This document shows positions 53,114-62,229 of a stretch of 64,000 bases of DNA, one piece after another (the first letter of the stretch is position 1; every line of letters starts with the position of its first letter). The position numbers were made by a program, and so were the translations under genes. The DNA is taken from the NCBI GenBank assembly GCA_036645955.1, contig JAVXND010000006.1:1-64000 (forward strand), written 5' to 3'. The notes under the pieces were generated by a model. The model made no database searches, was not told the DNA's origin, and saw nothing but the letters and a program-made list of their open reading frames with translations. Origin of the DNA: Limiplasma sp036645955 (GTDB lineage: Bacteria; Bacillota; Clostridia; Christensenellales; Aristaeellaceae).

Positions 53114-53135
53114 GAAAAACGGTTCCAACCGTTCC

Positions 53136-54071
53136 CTACAGCGATACTTCATTTAGTGTGGATAATTCCTCAGCGCTTAGGTGAAAACCAAGCGCGGCGG
53201 TGTTGCCCTGTGCTTGCGCGGGGGTTTTAACGCCGGTAATCACCACGCTTTGCGGCAGCTGATCCAAAATCCAGCGAACCGCAATGGCGGATACGGGTAC
53301 ATGGTGCGCTTGCGCTATGGGGCGCATGGCCTCCACAATGCGCAAATTGTGCGCCAGCTTGTCGCCGTAGAAATTGTCGTAGATGGTTCGACTGCGGCGG
53401 TCGTTTGCTTCAAAATGAACATCCGCACCATATTTGCCAGTGAGTATGCCTTGCCCCAAGCTACCCCATGTGAGCGGTGAAATGTTCAGCTTTGAGGTAA
53501 TGCGGTTCATGGCTTTTTCACCGTCGCGGTGGGCAAGGCTGAAGTGACCTTGGAAGCTGGCTATTTCATCCGCATAAGGCACAAAGGCTTCCGCATCCTG
53601 CGCACTCAGGTTGCTAAGCCCAATGGCGCAAATATCGCCCTTGCGCTTGTGACGAATCAGCGCCTCCATCATTTCAGGCACGGGGGTTTGTCCATCCAGA
53701 TAATGAATTTGATAGAGGTCAATCCACGAGGTTTGCATGCGCTTGAGGCTTTGGGCAAGCGCTTTTTCAATATAGGCAGGGCTGTTGTCATAAAAGGTTT
53801 TGCCGTTTTCTATGCGCACGCCAAATTTTGTGGCCAGAAGCACACGGTCACGGCGCGTGTGGAATACCTCGCCGATGGTGGTTTCAGAGCGGCCTAAGCC
53901 GTAGGTATCTGCGGTGTCAAAAAAGTTGACACCTAACTCGAAGGCGTGCAGCATGGCGGCTTCAATTTCCTCGCGGCTCACATTGCCCCAGCCGTATTCT
54001 CCAGCGGGACAGCCGCCGATGCACAAGCGCGATGCGGGCTGTGAAAGACCCTTCAGGGTTATTTGTTCCAT
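53136..54071 (-). CDS. Aldo/keto reductase
   Basis: 311-residue NADPH-dependent oxidoreductase of the TIM-barrel AKR superfamily. The catalytic tetrad is visible: Asp and Tyr in FFDTADTYGLGRSE, Lys in LLATKFG, His in YQIHYLDG. Start 54071 is the second of two in-frame ATGs; the first lies within the ribosome binding site. It is the last gene of the minus-strand group that begins with cdaA, but a separate promoter cannot be excluded. Substrate unknown. Confidence 0.9.
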   Translation of the reverse strand: MEQITLKGLSQPASRLCIGGCPAGEYGWGNVSREEIEAAMLHAFELGVNFFDTADTYGLGRSETTIGEVFHTRRDRVLLATKFGVRIENGKTFYDNSPAYIEKALAQSLKRMQTSWIDLYQIHYLDGQTPVPEMMEALIRHKRKGDICAIGLSNLSAQDAEAFVPYADEIASFQGHFSLAHRDGEKAMNRITSKLNISPLTWGSLGQGILTGKYGADVHFEANDRRSRTIYDNFYGDKLAHNLRIVEAMRPIAQAHHVPVSAIAVRWILDQLPQSVVITGVKTPAQAQGNTAALGFHLSAEELSTLNEVSL

Positions 54072-54092
54072 GGGAATCACCATCCTTACGGT

Positions 54093-54788
54093 TTAACACT
54101 CGTCCATGAGCCAATCGGGCTTCATGAGGGGCTGAAAGGCAAAAAAGAGGGGCTGTAATGCTTCGGGTAACTCCTTGCCAAGGCGTGCTTCTCCTGCAAT
54201 CATGCCAATGGGCACATGGAGCGCATCGGATACTTCGCTTAACAGTGCTTGTGCGCGAAGCAAATCGCCCACGGTGGTTTGCTCCTGCAGGTTGGCATTG
54301 TTGACCAAAAAATCAGGCTTGAGGCGCGCACGCAGACCAATGAGGGAAAACATTTCCAAAATGTCCTCCTTGGTGCCTGATAGCGGGCGATGTGGGTTAA
54401 CCACATAGAGCACGGACATTTGATCCCGTAGCGGCGCAATATAGGGCGCATATCTCCCCAATGCGGTGGCACCTGTATCGTCGCCGCCTACATCAATCAC
54501 CACATGCGCAAAGTCCTGCTCAAAAACCGATTGAATTTGTGCGGGCAAAGCGGGAATATCCACCGTAGACATGGCAAACGAGGGCATAAGCACTTCAATG
54601 TTCTCTGCATGCAGAAGCGCTTCCTGTTCTGCACTGCGAAAATAGGGGTTGACAATATCCAAATCCACCAGCGCAACGCGGCCAGAAACCTGCTTGCGCA
54701 TATGCCGTGCAATGGCAATGGCCAGCTCTGTTTTGCCGCTGCCATAGTTGCCAACCAGCACGGTAAAACGCTTGTGAAGGGGTTGCAT
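54093..54788 (-). CDS. P-loop ATPase of unknown role (CobQ/ParA-like fold)
   Basis: 231 residues. Walker A GNYGSGKTE near the N-terminus (residues about 13-21), VALVDLDIVNPYFRSAEQ, and HVVIDVGGDDTGATALGRY as a Walker B-like region. This is the deviant P-loop family pattern, but without the typical ParA signature Lys. I do not know its function. It starts 2 bases after the stop of the proline-rich membrane protein gene, so the two are tightly coupled within the cdaA operon. Confidence 0.75.
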   Translation of the reverse strand: MQPLHKRFTVLVGNYGSGKTELAIAIARHMRKQVSGRVALVDLDIVNPYFRSAEQEALLHAENIEVLMPSFAMSTVDIPALPAQIQSVFEQDFAHVVIDVGGDDTGATALGRYAPYIAPLRDQMSVLYVVNPHRPLSGTKEDILEMFSLIGLRARLKPDFLVNNANLQEQTTVGDLLRAQALLSEVSDALHVPIGMIAGEARLGKELPEALQPLFFAFQPLMKPDWLMDEC

Positions 54789-54790
54789 GA

Positions 54791-56002
54791 TCAATCACCG
54801 CCTTGCATATCCTTGGGTTTGGGGTAAACGGGCTTGTGAAACGCTGTGCGCATGTCCACCGCAGGCTGTAGGTCGTGTATGGTGGGGCGCTGATCCTCGT
54901 TCTCCACCCCAACCAAATCGCGGGCTTTTTTGGCAATATTGGCAAAGGGGTTGCGGGTTTTTGCTGTTTTGTCTTCAGCGGCGGTCTGCATTTGGGCGTA
55001 GGGCATGAAGGTGGGCACATGCATTTGGCTTGGCATGGGGGAGGTGTCAAAATCCTCCTCGGGCGTGTACGAGGCTGTGGGTGCAAAGCTGGAATAGCCA
55101 GAGGGCGTTAAGCCGAAATTCTGCCGAAAGGCATCGCTGTTGAGGCCGGGATGCACGGGGCTTGCGGCTGTTTCTGGCTTGGGCGGGGAGCTTGGGGCTG
55201 GCTGTCGGGTGTAAAGCTGTTCAGGGGGTGGGGTAGGCGCAAAACCCGCCTGCATATCGCGAATGTAGTCAATTGGCTCGGGTTTGGGCGAACCAAAGGA
55301 ACGTTCCATGCCGTAGGCTGGGTTTTGAAATGCGCTTTCAGAAAGCGGACGCACAAGCGTTTCACCTGCCGCCCAAGAGGTGAGCTCGTCATCAAACACA
55401 GGCTCCAAATCGCGCGGCGGCTCATAGGGGCGGCGGTAGGGCACCTGCGCTTGTGACATGCCATGCGCGAGGGGCGCATAGTGAACGGTGGCCTGTGTGT
55501 GATCCATTGGGGGCAAATAAGCGGCGGCGGGTGCGTAGGCTTGGGTGGCATCGCTTTGAGGCATATTCACTGCCTGCACCTGCGCTGCGGGGCGGCGATA
55601 GGCCGCTTGCGCAATGGGCGCAAAGGTTGTTTGCTCGGGCTGCAGCTCGCTTTCCTGCGGGACGTCGGGGTAGTAGGCTTGCAGTGCGGAGCGCATATCG
55701 TCTGCCTCGTCCTCCCATTGGGGGGCGGGCTTTCGCGGCGCGGCTTGCTTCCCGTGCTTTCTGCGCAGACGATTTAGCTTGGTAGACCATACATAATAGG
55801 GTCGCCAGCGTATGAAATAGATCACGCGATCCACCACAAAGCCGCCTACGCATAACAGCACCACGAGGAGCTTCCAGTTTTCAGCCAAAAAGGAATAGAG
55901 GCTTCCGCCGTCCTCACTGTCTATTAAATGCCATAGATTGGTTATGAAAATGCGAAGCCAACCCAACAGCAGCGTTAAAATCGTATTGGTAAAGCCGTTC
56001 AT
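54791..56002 (-). CDS. Unknown membrane protein with long proline-rich cytoplasmic tail
   Basis: 403 residues. Two hydrophobic segments in the first 65 residues (MNGFTNTILTLLLGWLRIF and a second with LVVLLCVGGFVVDRVIYFI), then a basic stretch (RLRRKHGK) and about 300 residues rich in Pro, Ala, Gln and Tyr, predicted to be disordered. No catalytic motif. AAAGGAG precedes the ATG. It follows cdaR after 13 bases and overlaps the reading of the P-loop gene closely, so an accessory role to cyclic-di-AMP signalling or the envelope is possible but unproven. Confidence 0.7.
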   Translation of the reverse strand: MNGFTNTILTLLLGWLRIFITNLWHLIDSEDGGSLYSFLAENWKLLVVLLCVGGFVVDRVIYFIRWRPYYVWSTKLNRLRRKHGKQAAPRKPAPQWEDEADDMRSALQAYYPDVPQESELQPEQTTFAPIAQAAYRRPAAQVQAVNMPQSDATQAYAPAAAYLPPMDHTQATVHYAPLAHGMSQAQVPYRRPYEPPRDLEPVFDDELTSWAAGETLVRPLSESAFQNPAYGMERSFGSPKPEPIDYIRDMQAGFAPTPPPEQLYTRQPAPSSPPKPETAASPVHPGLNSDAFRQNFGLTPSGYSSFAPTASYTPEEDFDTSPMPSQMHVPTFMPYAQMQTAAEDKTAKTRNPFANIAKKARDLVGVENEDQRPTIHDLQPAVDMRTAFHKPVYPKPKDMQGGD

Positions 56003-56015
56003 TCGGCGGCTCCTT

Positions 56016-57365
56016 TCACTTGCCTGCGGTATTGGAAATGGTTGTGGTAACAGTGTTTGGGCTGATGGTATAGCTGATGCCCGAGGTGCTTTCGCCCTCC
56101 AAATGCAGCAGCAGCGGCAATATGTGCTCGCCCTCACCCAGCTGGCTTACATCCGCATAAATGCTCAGCATGCTGCTTTTAAGCTGTTCAATGGCCGTTT
56201 GAGGCCCCGTGATGGCAACGGAAACTGCTTTTTGGCTGAGTGTTACATGCTGTTTATCGCTTTGACCATATACCGTGGGCTTGATGTCGTTAAAGGTGCG
56301 TGTAACGAATATGGGCACAATTTCAAAATGGAGTGTGACCGTATCAGAGCTCAGATAGACAAGCTCGGAGGGCTTGCGTAGCTTGACTTCTGCTACAAAG
56401 GACTCGCTTTTGCCTGAAATATCGATGGGGTAATCTGTGAAAATGGCCTCTAAGCCATCCAGCTTGAGCTTATCGCCTGCGGCTAATAGTGTGCTTGGGG
56501 AGGCAGTGATGCTCTTTAGCTCATAACCTTCGGCGGGTGTGCCTGTTGAGAGGGAAAGCTTGGTAACGGAAAGCGTTTTGGTGGGGTAGAGCAGCTGCTC
56601 CACAATAATGGTGCGCAGCAACACATCTGCACTGGTAACCTCAATGAGATTGCTTGCAATGGCATTGCCTGCATCGTCTACAAAGCGCATGGGCAGCGCT
56701 GTGCGCACCAAGCCAGCTTGCGCGGGCAGGCGGGACAGGTCAAAATCAACATACACGCGCGCAATTTGATCCACAATGCTCTTGGGACCGCTGACGGCCA
56801 CCGCTGAGGGGTCAAGGGAGGGGGAAATGCCGTGGAAGCCGGCAGGATAATTGCCGATGGCATGAATGGAAACGGGTACGCGGTAGTTGGTGATGTATTC
56901 GTCCACCGTGACGGTGATGTTTTCAGGCGATACGGCCTGAACATTGCCATAGGTTGTGGTGGAGGAGGTGAGTATGCGCAGTGTTTGTTCGCCTGTTTTG
57001 GTAATGCGGCTTAAATCTACGCGGGGATTGTAGTAGTTTGCGGTAACGTTGTTGTATTCGCGCTGGGGTACATCCGCACGCAGGCGAGTGGTGAGCACTT
57101 CTTCTTCAAGCCCGGATAAAACGATCAAACCGTTTCTGCGCAATGTGTCTGCGCCCGTAACGGCAATGGGCACATCGGTAAAAATATGCTCGCGTGTGAG
57201 GGTGGGGTCTTGCGTAATCAGCCCAGCCCAAAGGCAGATGGCTAAAAAAAACGCCAACAGCTTCCAAGGCCAGTTGTGAATGCAAGCGCGCAGCACGTTC
57301 ATGGGCATTGTTTTGAGTGCTTTGCGAAAGCTCGGAGAATCGCTTCTTTTTGGTTCTGTGTTCAT
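56016..57365 (-). CDS. cdaR: YbbR-domain regulator of diadenylate cyclase
   Basis: 449 residues: one N-terminal membrane helix (NWPWKLLAFFLAICLWAGLI), then several extracellular YbbR repeats. CdaR modulates CdaA activity. The start at 57365 has AAAGGAGG about 6 bases upstream and overlaps the cdaA stop. Position directly behind cdaA confirms the assignment. Confidence 0.93.
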   Translation of the reverse strand: MNTEPKRSDSPSFRKALKTMPMNVLRACIHNWPWKLLAFFLAICLWAGLITQDPTLTREHIFTDVPIAVTGADTLRRNGLIVLSGLEEEVLTTRLRADVPQREYNNVTANYYNPRVDLSRITKTGEQTLRILTSSTTTYGNVQAVSPENITVTVDEYITNYRVPVSIHAIGNYPAGFHGISPSLDPSAVAVSGPKSIVDQIARVYVDFDLSRLPAQAGLVRTALPMRFVDDAGNAIASNLIEVTSADVLLRTIIVEQLLYPTKTLSVTKLSLSTGTPAEGYELKSITASPSTLLAAGDKLKLDGLEAIFTDYPIDISGKSESFVAEVKLRKPSELVYLSSDTVTLHFEIVPIFVTRTFNDIKPTVYGQSDKQHVTLSQKAVSVAITGPQTAIEQLKSSMLSIYADVSQLGEGEHILPLLLHLEGESTSGISYTISPNTVTTTISNTAGK

Positions 57366-58219
57366 GCCGCGCCTCCTTTGCGCCGTTTGGTTTTTTCCAT
57401 CAAAGTAGACCAAAGGCCAGTTTCCTTTTGGTGGTATAGGGAGGTGAGGGTTTCTTCAAGGGCAGAGCGATCCAAATGGCGGGTCAGGCGGCCGTTGCGT
57501 GCCATGGAAATAATGCCTGTTTCTTCACTGACGATCAAGGTGATGGCATCGGTGGTTTCGGTAATGCCAATGGCGGCACGGTGGCGTGTGCCGAGCTCGC
57601 GGCTGATGCCCTTGCCTTCGCTTAGGGACAGGATGCAGGCCGCCGCCATAATGCGGGCACTGCGAATGACCACAGCGCCGTCATGCAGGGGGGTGTTGGG
57701 TTCAAAAATGTTTTCCAATAGGGCGGCGGAAATTTGAGCGTTGAGGGTCGTACCCGTTTCAATAATGTCCTTGAGCCCAATGCGCTGTTCAATGACGATC
57801 AGTGCGCCTACGCGGCGGCGGCTTAAATTGAGCAGGCAGTTGGTAAGCTCCTTTACAATGTGGCCGCTTTCTTCCATGTTGGTTCTGCGGGAGCTGTCGC
57901 GAATGGCGCCTCTGCCAATTTGTTCAAGCGCCTTGCGAAGCTCAGGCTGAAACAAAATGACCAGCACAACAGCGCCGTTGTTGACAACGTTGAGAAGCAC
58001 CCAGTTGAGCGCCGTAAGCCCCAATAGATCGCTTATCCAGCTGGCCAGCACAAGCATCGCCAAGCCTTTTAGCACGGCGCTTGCACGGGTTTCCTTTGTG
58101 AGCATCAGCAATTCGTAAAGCAAAAAAGCGACAATGAAAATATCAAGGATGTCGGTAATGGAGGGGCGGTTAAATACATTCCACAAAACATTTTGAATTT
58201 GCGCCCATAAGGTCTGCAT
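57362..58219 (-). CDS. cdaA: Membrane-bound diadenylate cyclase CdaA
   Basis: 285 residues producing cyclic di-AMP from two ATP. Three membrane helices in the first 95 residues, then a DAC domain with the catalytic motifs LHDGAVVI and GTRHRAAIG. GGGAGG lies about 7 bases ahead of ATG 58219. First gene of a four-gene operon with cdaR, a proline-rich membrane protein and a P-loop ATPase; the promoter is at 58305-58333. Confidence 0.96.
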   Translation of the reverse strand: MQTLWAQIQNVLWNVFNRPSITDILDIFIVAFLLYELLMLTKETRASAVLKGLAMLVLASWISDLLGLTALNWVLLNVVNNGAVVLVILFQPELRKALEQIGRGAIRDSSRRTNMEESGHIVKELTNCLLNLSRRRVGALIVIEQRIGLKDIIETGTTLNAQISAALLENIFEPNTPLHDGAVVIRSARIMAAACILSLSEGKGISRELGTRHRAAIGITETTDAITLIVSEETGIISMARNGRLTRHLDRSALEETLTSLYHQKETGLWSTLMEKTKRRKGGAA

Positions 58220-58304
58220 GCGTTCCCCTCCCATTCGCTCAAATCAGATGAACCAAACCGTTGCTTTGGCATCCATATCATACCCTCTAAAGAACCTGTT
58301 CTTT

Positions 58305-58333
58305 ATTATACTACATATGGTGGAGGGATTAAA
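58305..58333 (-). promoter_or_regulatory. Probable sigma-A promoter of the cdaA operon
   Basis: Minus-strand TTTAAT, 17-base spacer, perfect TATAAT. The -35 match is only three of six. Confidence 0.5.
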
Positions 58334-58432
58334 CCCCCTAGCGGGTGTTTTTTTGCTCAAAAAGGAAACATTACCGCATGCATAGAACGTAGGAGCGGGA
58401 AAATCCCCTGCGATTTTGTTACGTAATGATTA

Positions 58433-58462
58433 TTTACCTTGCGATTGGTTTTATGCTATACT
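58433..58462 (+). promoter_or_regulatory. Probable sigma-A promoter of radC-DUF218-rsmG
   Basis: TTTACC, 18-base spacer, TATACT. The transcript would start near 58469, which excludes the longer radC frame from 58439 and supports the ATG at 58499. Confidence 0.55.
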
Positions 58463-58498
58463 AAGCGTAACGAAAGCACGAAGGCGGGGGATGACGGC

Positions 58499-59290
58499 AT
58501 GGCAAGCGAGCATGGGGGACATCGGCAGCGCATGCGCGAGCGGTTCCTTACCAATGGGCTGGAGGGCTTTGCGGCGCATGAGGTGCTGGAGCTGCTGTTG
58601 TTTTACGCCATCCCCCAACGCAATGTAAACCCGCTGGCACATGCGTTGCTTGAACGGTTTGGCAGCTTGCACGCGGTGCTTGAGGCCAATGTCAATGACC
58701 TGCAAAGGGTGGAGGGCGTGGGCGAATATGCGGCAACGCTGTTGAGCCTTTTTTCGCAGGTGTCCAGACGCTTACAGCAAAGCCGCGCGGGAGAGCTGGA
58801 AACCCTTCGCAACCGTGAAGCGGCAGAAAAGCATTGCATTGGTTTGTTAAGCGGTTTGAAGCAAGAACATTTTTACGTTGTTTGCTTAAACGGGCAAATG
58901 CAGGTGATTAGCGATGCGCTTATTGCGCGCGGCACGTTAAGTGAGGTGCCTGCTTATCCGCGCATGGTGGCAGATGCGGTGCTCAGGCACAATGCGCATT
59001 CGGTGGTGCTGTGCCACAACCATCCGGGCGGTTCGCCCATTCCCTCACAGGGGGATATGGAAATGACGCGTCAGCTGGGGGTGCTGTTGCAAAGCATTGA
59101 AGTGGTGCTGGCAGATCACATTATTGTAGCAGATGAAATGGCGCTGAGCATGGTGGGCTGTGGACTAATGGAGCAGGATGTCAGCGGCGTGGGCGTTTTA
59201 ACAAAGGTAGCCGATTCTGCAGGCGAGGTGCGCATCCGTCATCAATTGCTGAAAAAACAGAAACAAAAGCAAGAGGGTAATGTAAAATGA
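58499..59290 (+). CDS. radC: RadC-family JAB1/MPN domain protein
   Basis: 263 residues. An N-terminal helix-hairpin-helix region (LQRVEGVGEYAATLLSLFSQ) and a C-terminal JAMM metalloprotease-like domain with the zinc motif HNHPGGSPIPSQGD. Despite the name, a role in repair is not established. Start supported by GGGGG upstream and by the promoter. Overlaps the DUF218 gene by four bases. Confidence 0.93.
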   Translation: MASEHGGHRQRMRERFLTNGLEGFAAHEVLELLLFYAIPQRNVNPLAHALLERFGSLHAVLEANVNDLQRVEGVGEYAATLLSLFSQVSRRLQQSRAGELETLRNREAAEKHCIGLLSGLKQEHFYVVCLNGQMQVISDALIARGTLSEVPAYPRMVADAVLRHNAHSVVLCHNHPGGSPIPSQGDMEMTRQLGVLLQSIEVVLADHIIVADEMALSMVGCGLMEQDVSGVGVLTKVADSAGEVRIRHQLLKKQKQKQEGNVK

Positions 59291-59925
59291 GTGAAAAGGA
59301 TCCTGTGCAAAAGAAACGCAGAGGCGCATGGAAAAGGGTGCTGCAGGTGCTGGTTTGCCTTGTGATTTTAGGGGTGGTTTGCTATGGTGCTTTGATTGGG
59401 CTTGTGTGCTATTGGGAGCAAAATGTGCCGGCTCCGTCAGATTACGATGGCATGATTGTGTTGGGCGCGCAGGTACTGCCAGACGGTCAACCCTCCGTAC
59501 AGCTTCGCCTGCGGCTGGACAAGGCCAAGGAATATTATCAAAAGAACCCTTGTGACATGGTTGTTTGCGGTGGGCAGGGGCCAAATGAGCCTGCACCCGA
59601 GGGGGATGTGATGCGCGAAATACTGCTTGCCGAGGGCTTGCCGCAAGCGCAGATCATCAGCGATCCCCATAGCGATGATACCAAGCAAAACATTCGCAAT
59701 GCATGGGAGATATTGGAGGAGCGCGGTTGCCAAAAGCCGTTAATCATCACAAGCGATTACCATTTGCCGCGCGCCCTTCAAATTGCGCGGGACATGGAGC
59801 TTGAGCCGCAGGGTGCAGGCAGCCTTTGCCGCCCGGAGCTGAACTTTTGGCTGAAAAACCATATGCGGGAAGCGCTGGCATGGGTGAAATATTGGGGAAT
59901 TAAATACTTGAGGCTGCCCCTATGA
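59287..59925 (+). CDS. YdcF-type DUF218 membrane-anchored protein
   Basis: 212 residues. One membrane helix (about 20-42), then a DUF218 domain with DGMIVLGAQVLPDGQPS, VVCGGQGPNE and ITSDYHLPRAL. The family is thought to act on envelope precursors or polysaccharides (ElyC/SanA relatives), but the reaction is not known. Coupled by overlaps to radC and rsmG. Confidence 0.88.
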   Translation: MSEKDPVQKKRRGAWKRVLQVLVCLVILGVVCYGALIGLVCYWEQNVPAPSDYDGMIVLGAQVLPDGQPSVQLRLRLDKAKEYYQKNPCDMVVCGGQGPNEPAPEGDVMREILLAEGLPQAQIISDPHSDDTKQNIRNAWEILEERGCQKPLIITSDYHLPRALQIARDMELEPQGAGSLCRPELNFWLKNHMREALAWVKYWGIKYLRLPL

Positions 59926-60677
59926 TCACAGCACATTGGGAGCAAAAACTGCGTGAATGCATGGATCAATTGGGAATTGCCTATGACGAGTGTGCGCCTG
60001 AACGCTTGGCGCGCTACCACGCTATGCTGTGCGACTGGAATGAGCGCATGAATTTAACGGGCGACACGGATTTTGACCTTGCGCTGGATCGGCATTATGC
60101 GGATTCCCTTGCGCCGCTTGCGGCGGAGGGACTGTTTTTGAAGGGAGCAAGCTTAATAGATGTGGGCAGCGGCGCGGGATTTCCCGGCTTGCCGCTGGCC
60201 ATTGCAAGGCCTGATTTACAGGTAACCTTGCTTGATTCGCTTACAAAACGCCTGACCTTTCTTTCGGCGGTTGTGGAGGAGCTTGGGTTGCACAACGTGC
60301 GCCTTGTGCATGCCCGCGCAGAGGATGGCGGGCAGGAGGCGGCCCTGCGGGAAAAGTACGATATTGCGGCCGCCCGCGCGGTGGCATCGCTTCCCGTGCT
60401 TTGTGAATTACTGCTTCCCTTTGTACGCCTTGGGGGGCGGATGATTTGCTACAAAGGGCCTGCGGCGCAGGATGAATTGCTGGCAGGAACTGCGGCGGCC
60501 AAGCTGCTGGGGGGCGGGGCCATAGAAGCCTTGCCGATTTCATTGCCCATGCAGCCAGAGTGGCAGCATTGCCTGCTCATTTCCCAAAAGAAACAAAAAA
60601 CCGCTCGACAATATCCGCGCAAAGCAGGCACCCCTGCGAAGCTGCCGCTGGGCGGATTTGACACGGTACGTGCATAA
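59922..60677 (+). CDS. rsmG: 16S rRNA (guanine-N7) methyltransferase RsmG
   Basis: 251 residues, class I SAM methyltransferase modifying G527 of 16S rRNA. The SAM motif is DVGSGAGFPGLP, preceded by RMNLTGDTDF and followed by LLDSLTKRLTFLS, all typical of GidB/RsmG. The gene often lies near the chromosome origin with parAB/noc, as here. Overlaps the DUF218 gene by four bases and ends at a good terminator. Confidence 0.95.
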   Translation: MITAHWEQKLRECMDQLGIAYDECAPERLARYHAMLCDWNERMNLTGDTDFDLALDRHYADSLAPLAAEGLFLKGASLIDVGSGAGFPGLPLAIARPDLQVTLLDSLTKRLTFLSAVVEELGLHNVRLVHARAEDGGQEAALREKYDIAAARAVASLPVLCELLLPFVRLGGRMICYKGPAAQDELLAGTAAAKLLGGGAIEALPISLPMQPEWQHCLLISQKKQKTARQYPRKAGTPAKLPLGGFDTVRA

Positions 60678-60690
60678 AGGTTTTCAATCG

Positions 60691-60731
60691 ACGACGGACG
60701 CGCTTTTTATGAAGCGTGCCCGTCGTTTTTT
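60691..60731 (+). terminator. Terminator after rsmG
   Basis: 15-base arms (60691-60705 and 60712-60726) with one mismatch and one wobble pair and a 6-base loop, followed by TTTTTT. Confidence 0.85.
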
Positions 60732-60876
60732 GACGAACGAACCTTGAAGGAAGGAGGCAGGAAAGGCCGCAGGAATGGGGAATCAAACAGGCATGGGCGC
60801 GCCCGACGGGCTGCGCATGTCAAGGGGGAGGGCATGCGGAGCTCGCGGGCGCGTTCACAGAAGGGTGGTTTTCACC

Positions 60877-61647
60877 ATGCAAGCAACTGCGGATCAAGTT
60901 TGCTGGGTGCCAATTGAAGCCATTGTGGATGAATTGGGAGAAGAGCATACCCCCTGCATGGAAGCGCAAGGCGCAACAGTGCTGTTGGCTTCACGCGGGG
61001 ATGGCCGATATACTTTGCTTGCAGGGCGGGAACGGCTATGCAAGCTCCGCGAGCAGGGGCAGGGCTGTGTGGATGCGGTGCTAAGCCCAACGGAGCTGTT
61101 GGAAGCGCGTTTGTCCGAATTGCTGGACAAGCTGATGCGCGGTGAATTGCATTATTTAGACGAGGCGGAGGAATACCGCAGCTTGCTCAGCGGCACAGGG
61201 GTGAATGCGCAGGAGCTTGCTACACGCATAGGCCGTTCTGTGGCAACGGTACGGAAAAAACTGCGCTTGCTCAATTTGGGCGATGAGGTGAGTCGGTTTT
61301 TGCGCGAGCGTGGGTTTTGCGAACGCTATGCGCAGGAGCTTCTTCGTGTTCCTGGCTTGCAAGGGCGGATGCGTGTGCTTGCGCATGTGGCTGAGCATGA
61401 CCTGACAGTAAAGGAGACGGAAAAGTTGATCGACGACGTGCTTGCCCATATGCCGGTGCCCATTACGGGCGGACGCCGAATGAAACCGCTGATGCGCGAC
61501 TACCGCTTGTACTTGAATGCCATTCGCGGCATTGTAGAGCAGATGCGGGATGCGGGTCTGGATGCGAATATCCAAGTAACGGTAGGGCGGCGCGTGGCAG
61601 AGGTGCGGGTGTCGGTGCCGCTGTTTCAGCAAGGGAAGCAGGAATGA
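60877..61647 (+). CDS. ParB/Noc-like DNA-binding protein with degenerate N-terminal domain
   Basis: 256 residues. The central helix-turn-helix (NAQELATRIGRSVATVRKKL) and its neighbour LHYLDEAEEYRSLL match ParB/Noc. In the N-terminal domain the usual CTP-binding GERRxR box reads AGRERL, and the QPRR box is missing. The ATG at 60877 has AAGGGTGG 8 bases upstream; an in-frame ATG at 60775 has no good site. It follows rsmG as noc does in other Bacillota, so a role in nucleoid occlusion or segregation is likely, with altered CTP use possible. parA is not in the window. Confidence 0.78.
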   Translation: MQATADQVCWVPIEAIVDELGEEHTPCMEAQGATVLLASRGDGRYTLLAGRERLCKLREQGQGCVDAVLSPTELLEARLSELLDKLMRGELHYLDEAEEYRSLLSGTGVNAQELATRIGRSVATVRKKLRLLNLGDEVSRFLRERGFCERYAQELLRVPGLQGRMRVLAHVAEHDLTVKETEKLIDDVLAHMPVPITGGRRMKPLMRDYRLYLNAIRGIVEQMRDAGLDANIQVTVGRRVAEVRVSVPLFQQGKQE

Positions 61648-61811
61648 GGCGGCGCAGCTTGATGGGCAGCGCTATGGCAAGGAACGCTGTGCTGTAGCAG
61701 GAGCACCGCGAACCTTAACCCGTGTCAATGAATGCTGTGCTGTAGCAGGAGCGCCGCGAACCTTAACCCGTGCCAATGAATGCTGTGCTGTAGCAGGAGC
61801 GCCTCGCTCCC

Positions 61812-61850
61812 TGTAGGGACACCATATATGGTGTCCGCCCAGTTGGCGTT
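61812..61850 (+). repeat. 39-bp palindromic repeat, copy 1
   Basis: Centre GGACACCATATATGGTGTCC is a perfect 20-bp palindrome; flanked by TGTAG on the left and GCCCAGTTGGCGTT on the right. Confidence 0.9.
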
Positions 61851-62003
61851 CCAACCCCTTCATCCACGCCAAGGAACGCAGCCCTATACCATGAGCGCCG
61901 CGAACCCTGCACGAAACGTTCTTGACCGCGCCCGCCCCCTCAACAAAATGCCACAAGCCGCTTTATCATCACGCATCCCCTGCGCTTGCTGCAATGTGGG
62001 CAT

Positions 62004-62042
62004 AACGCCAACAGGGCGGACACCATATATGGTGTCCCTACA
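62004..62042 (-). repeat. 39-bp palindromic repeat, copy 2 (inverted)
   Basis: Reverse complement of the other two copies with one base changed. The palindromic centre is identical. Confidence 0.9.
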
Positions 62043-62190
62043 AATATACTAGCATGCCTATCCATACAGCGCTAACCAATGAATGACGCGACCCCTGCAT
62101 GAAACGGTCTTAACCGTTTTGCCCAGTTGGCGTTTCCACCCCATACCCATGGCAAGGAATGCTGTGCTGTAGCATGAGCGCCTCGTTCCC

Positions 62191-62229
62191 TGTAGGGACA
62201 CCATATATGGTGTCCGCCCAGTTGGCGTT
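62191..62229 (+). repeat. 39-bp palindromic repeat, copy 3
   Basis: Identical in sequence and orientation to copy 1, within the longer direct repeat. Confidence 0.9.

Noticed and set aside
58311..58380. Terminator-like stem with T7 near 58345
   Set aside because: The stem is only about four base pairs, and it lies in a divergent promoter gap where no transcript needs ending.
61672..62052. Open frames of about 90 codons on both strands
   Set aside because: They translate the dispersed repeats (for example repeated GAPATAQHSLARVKVR-like units) and lack start signals.
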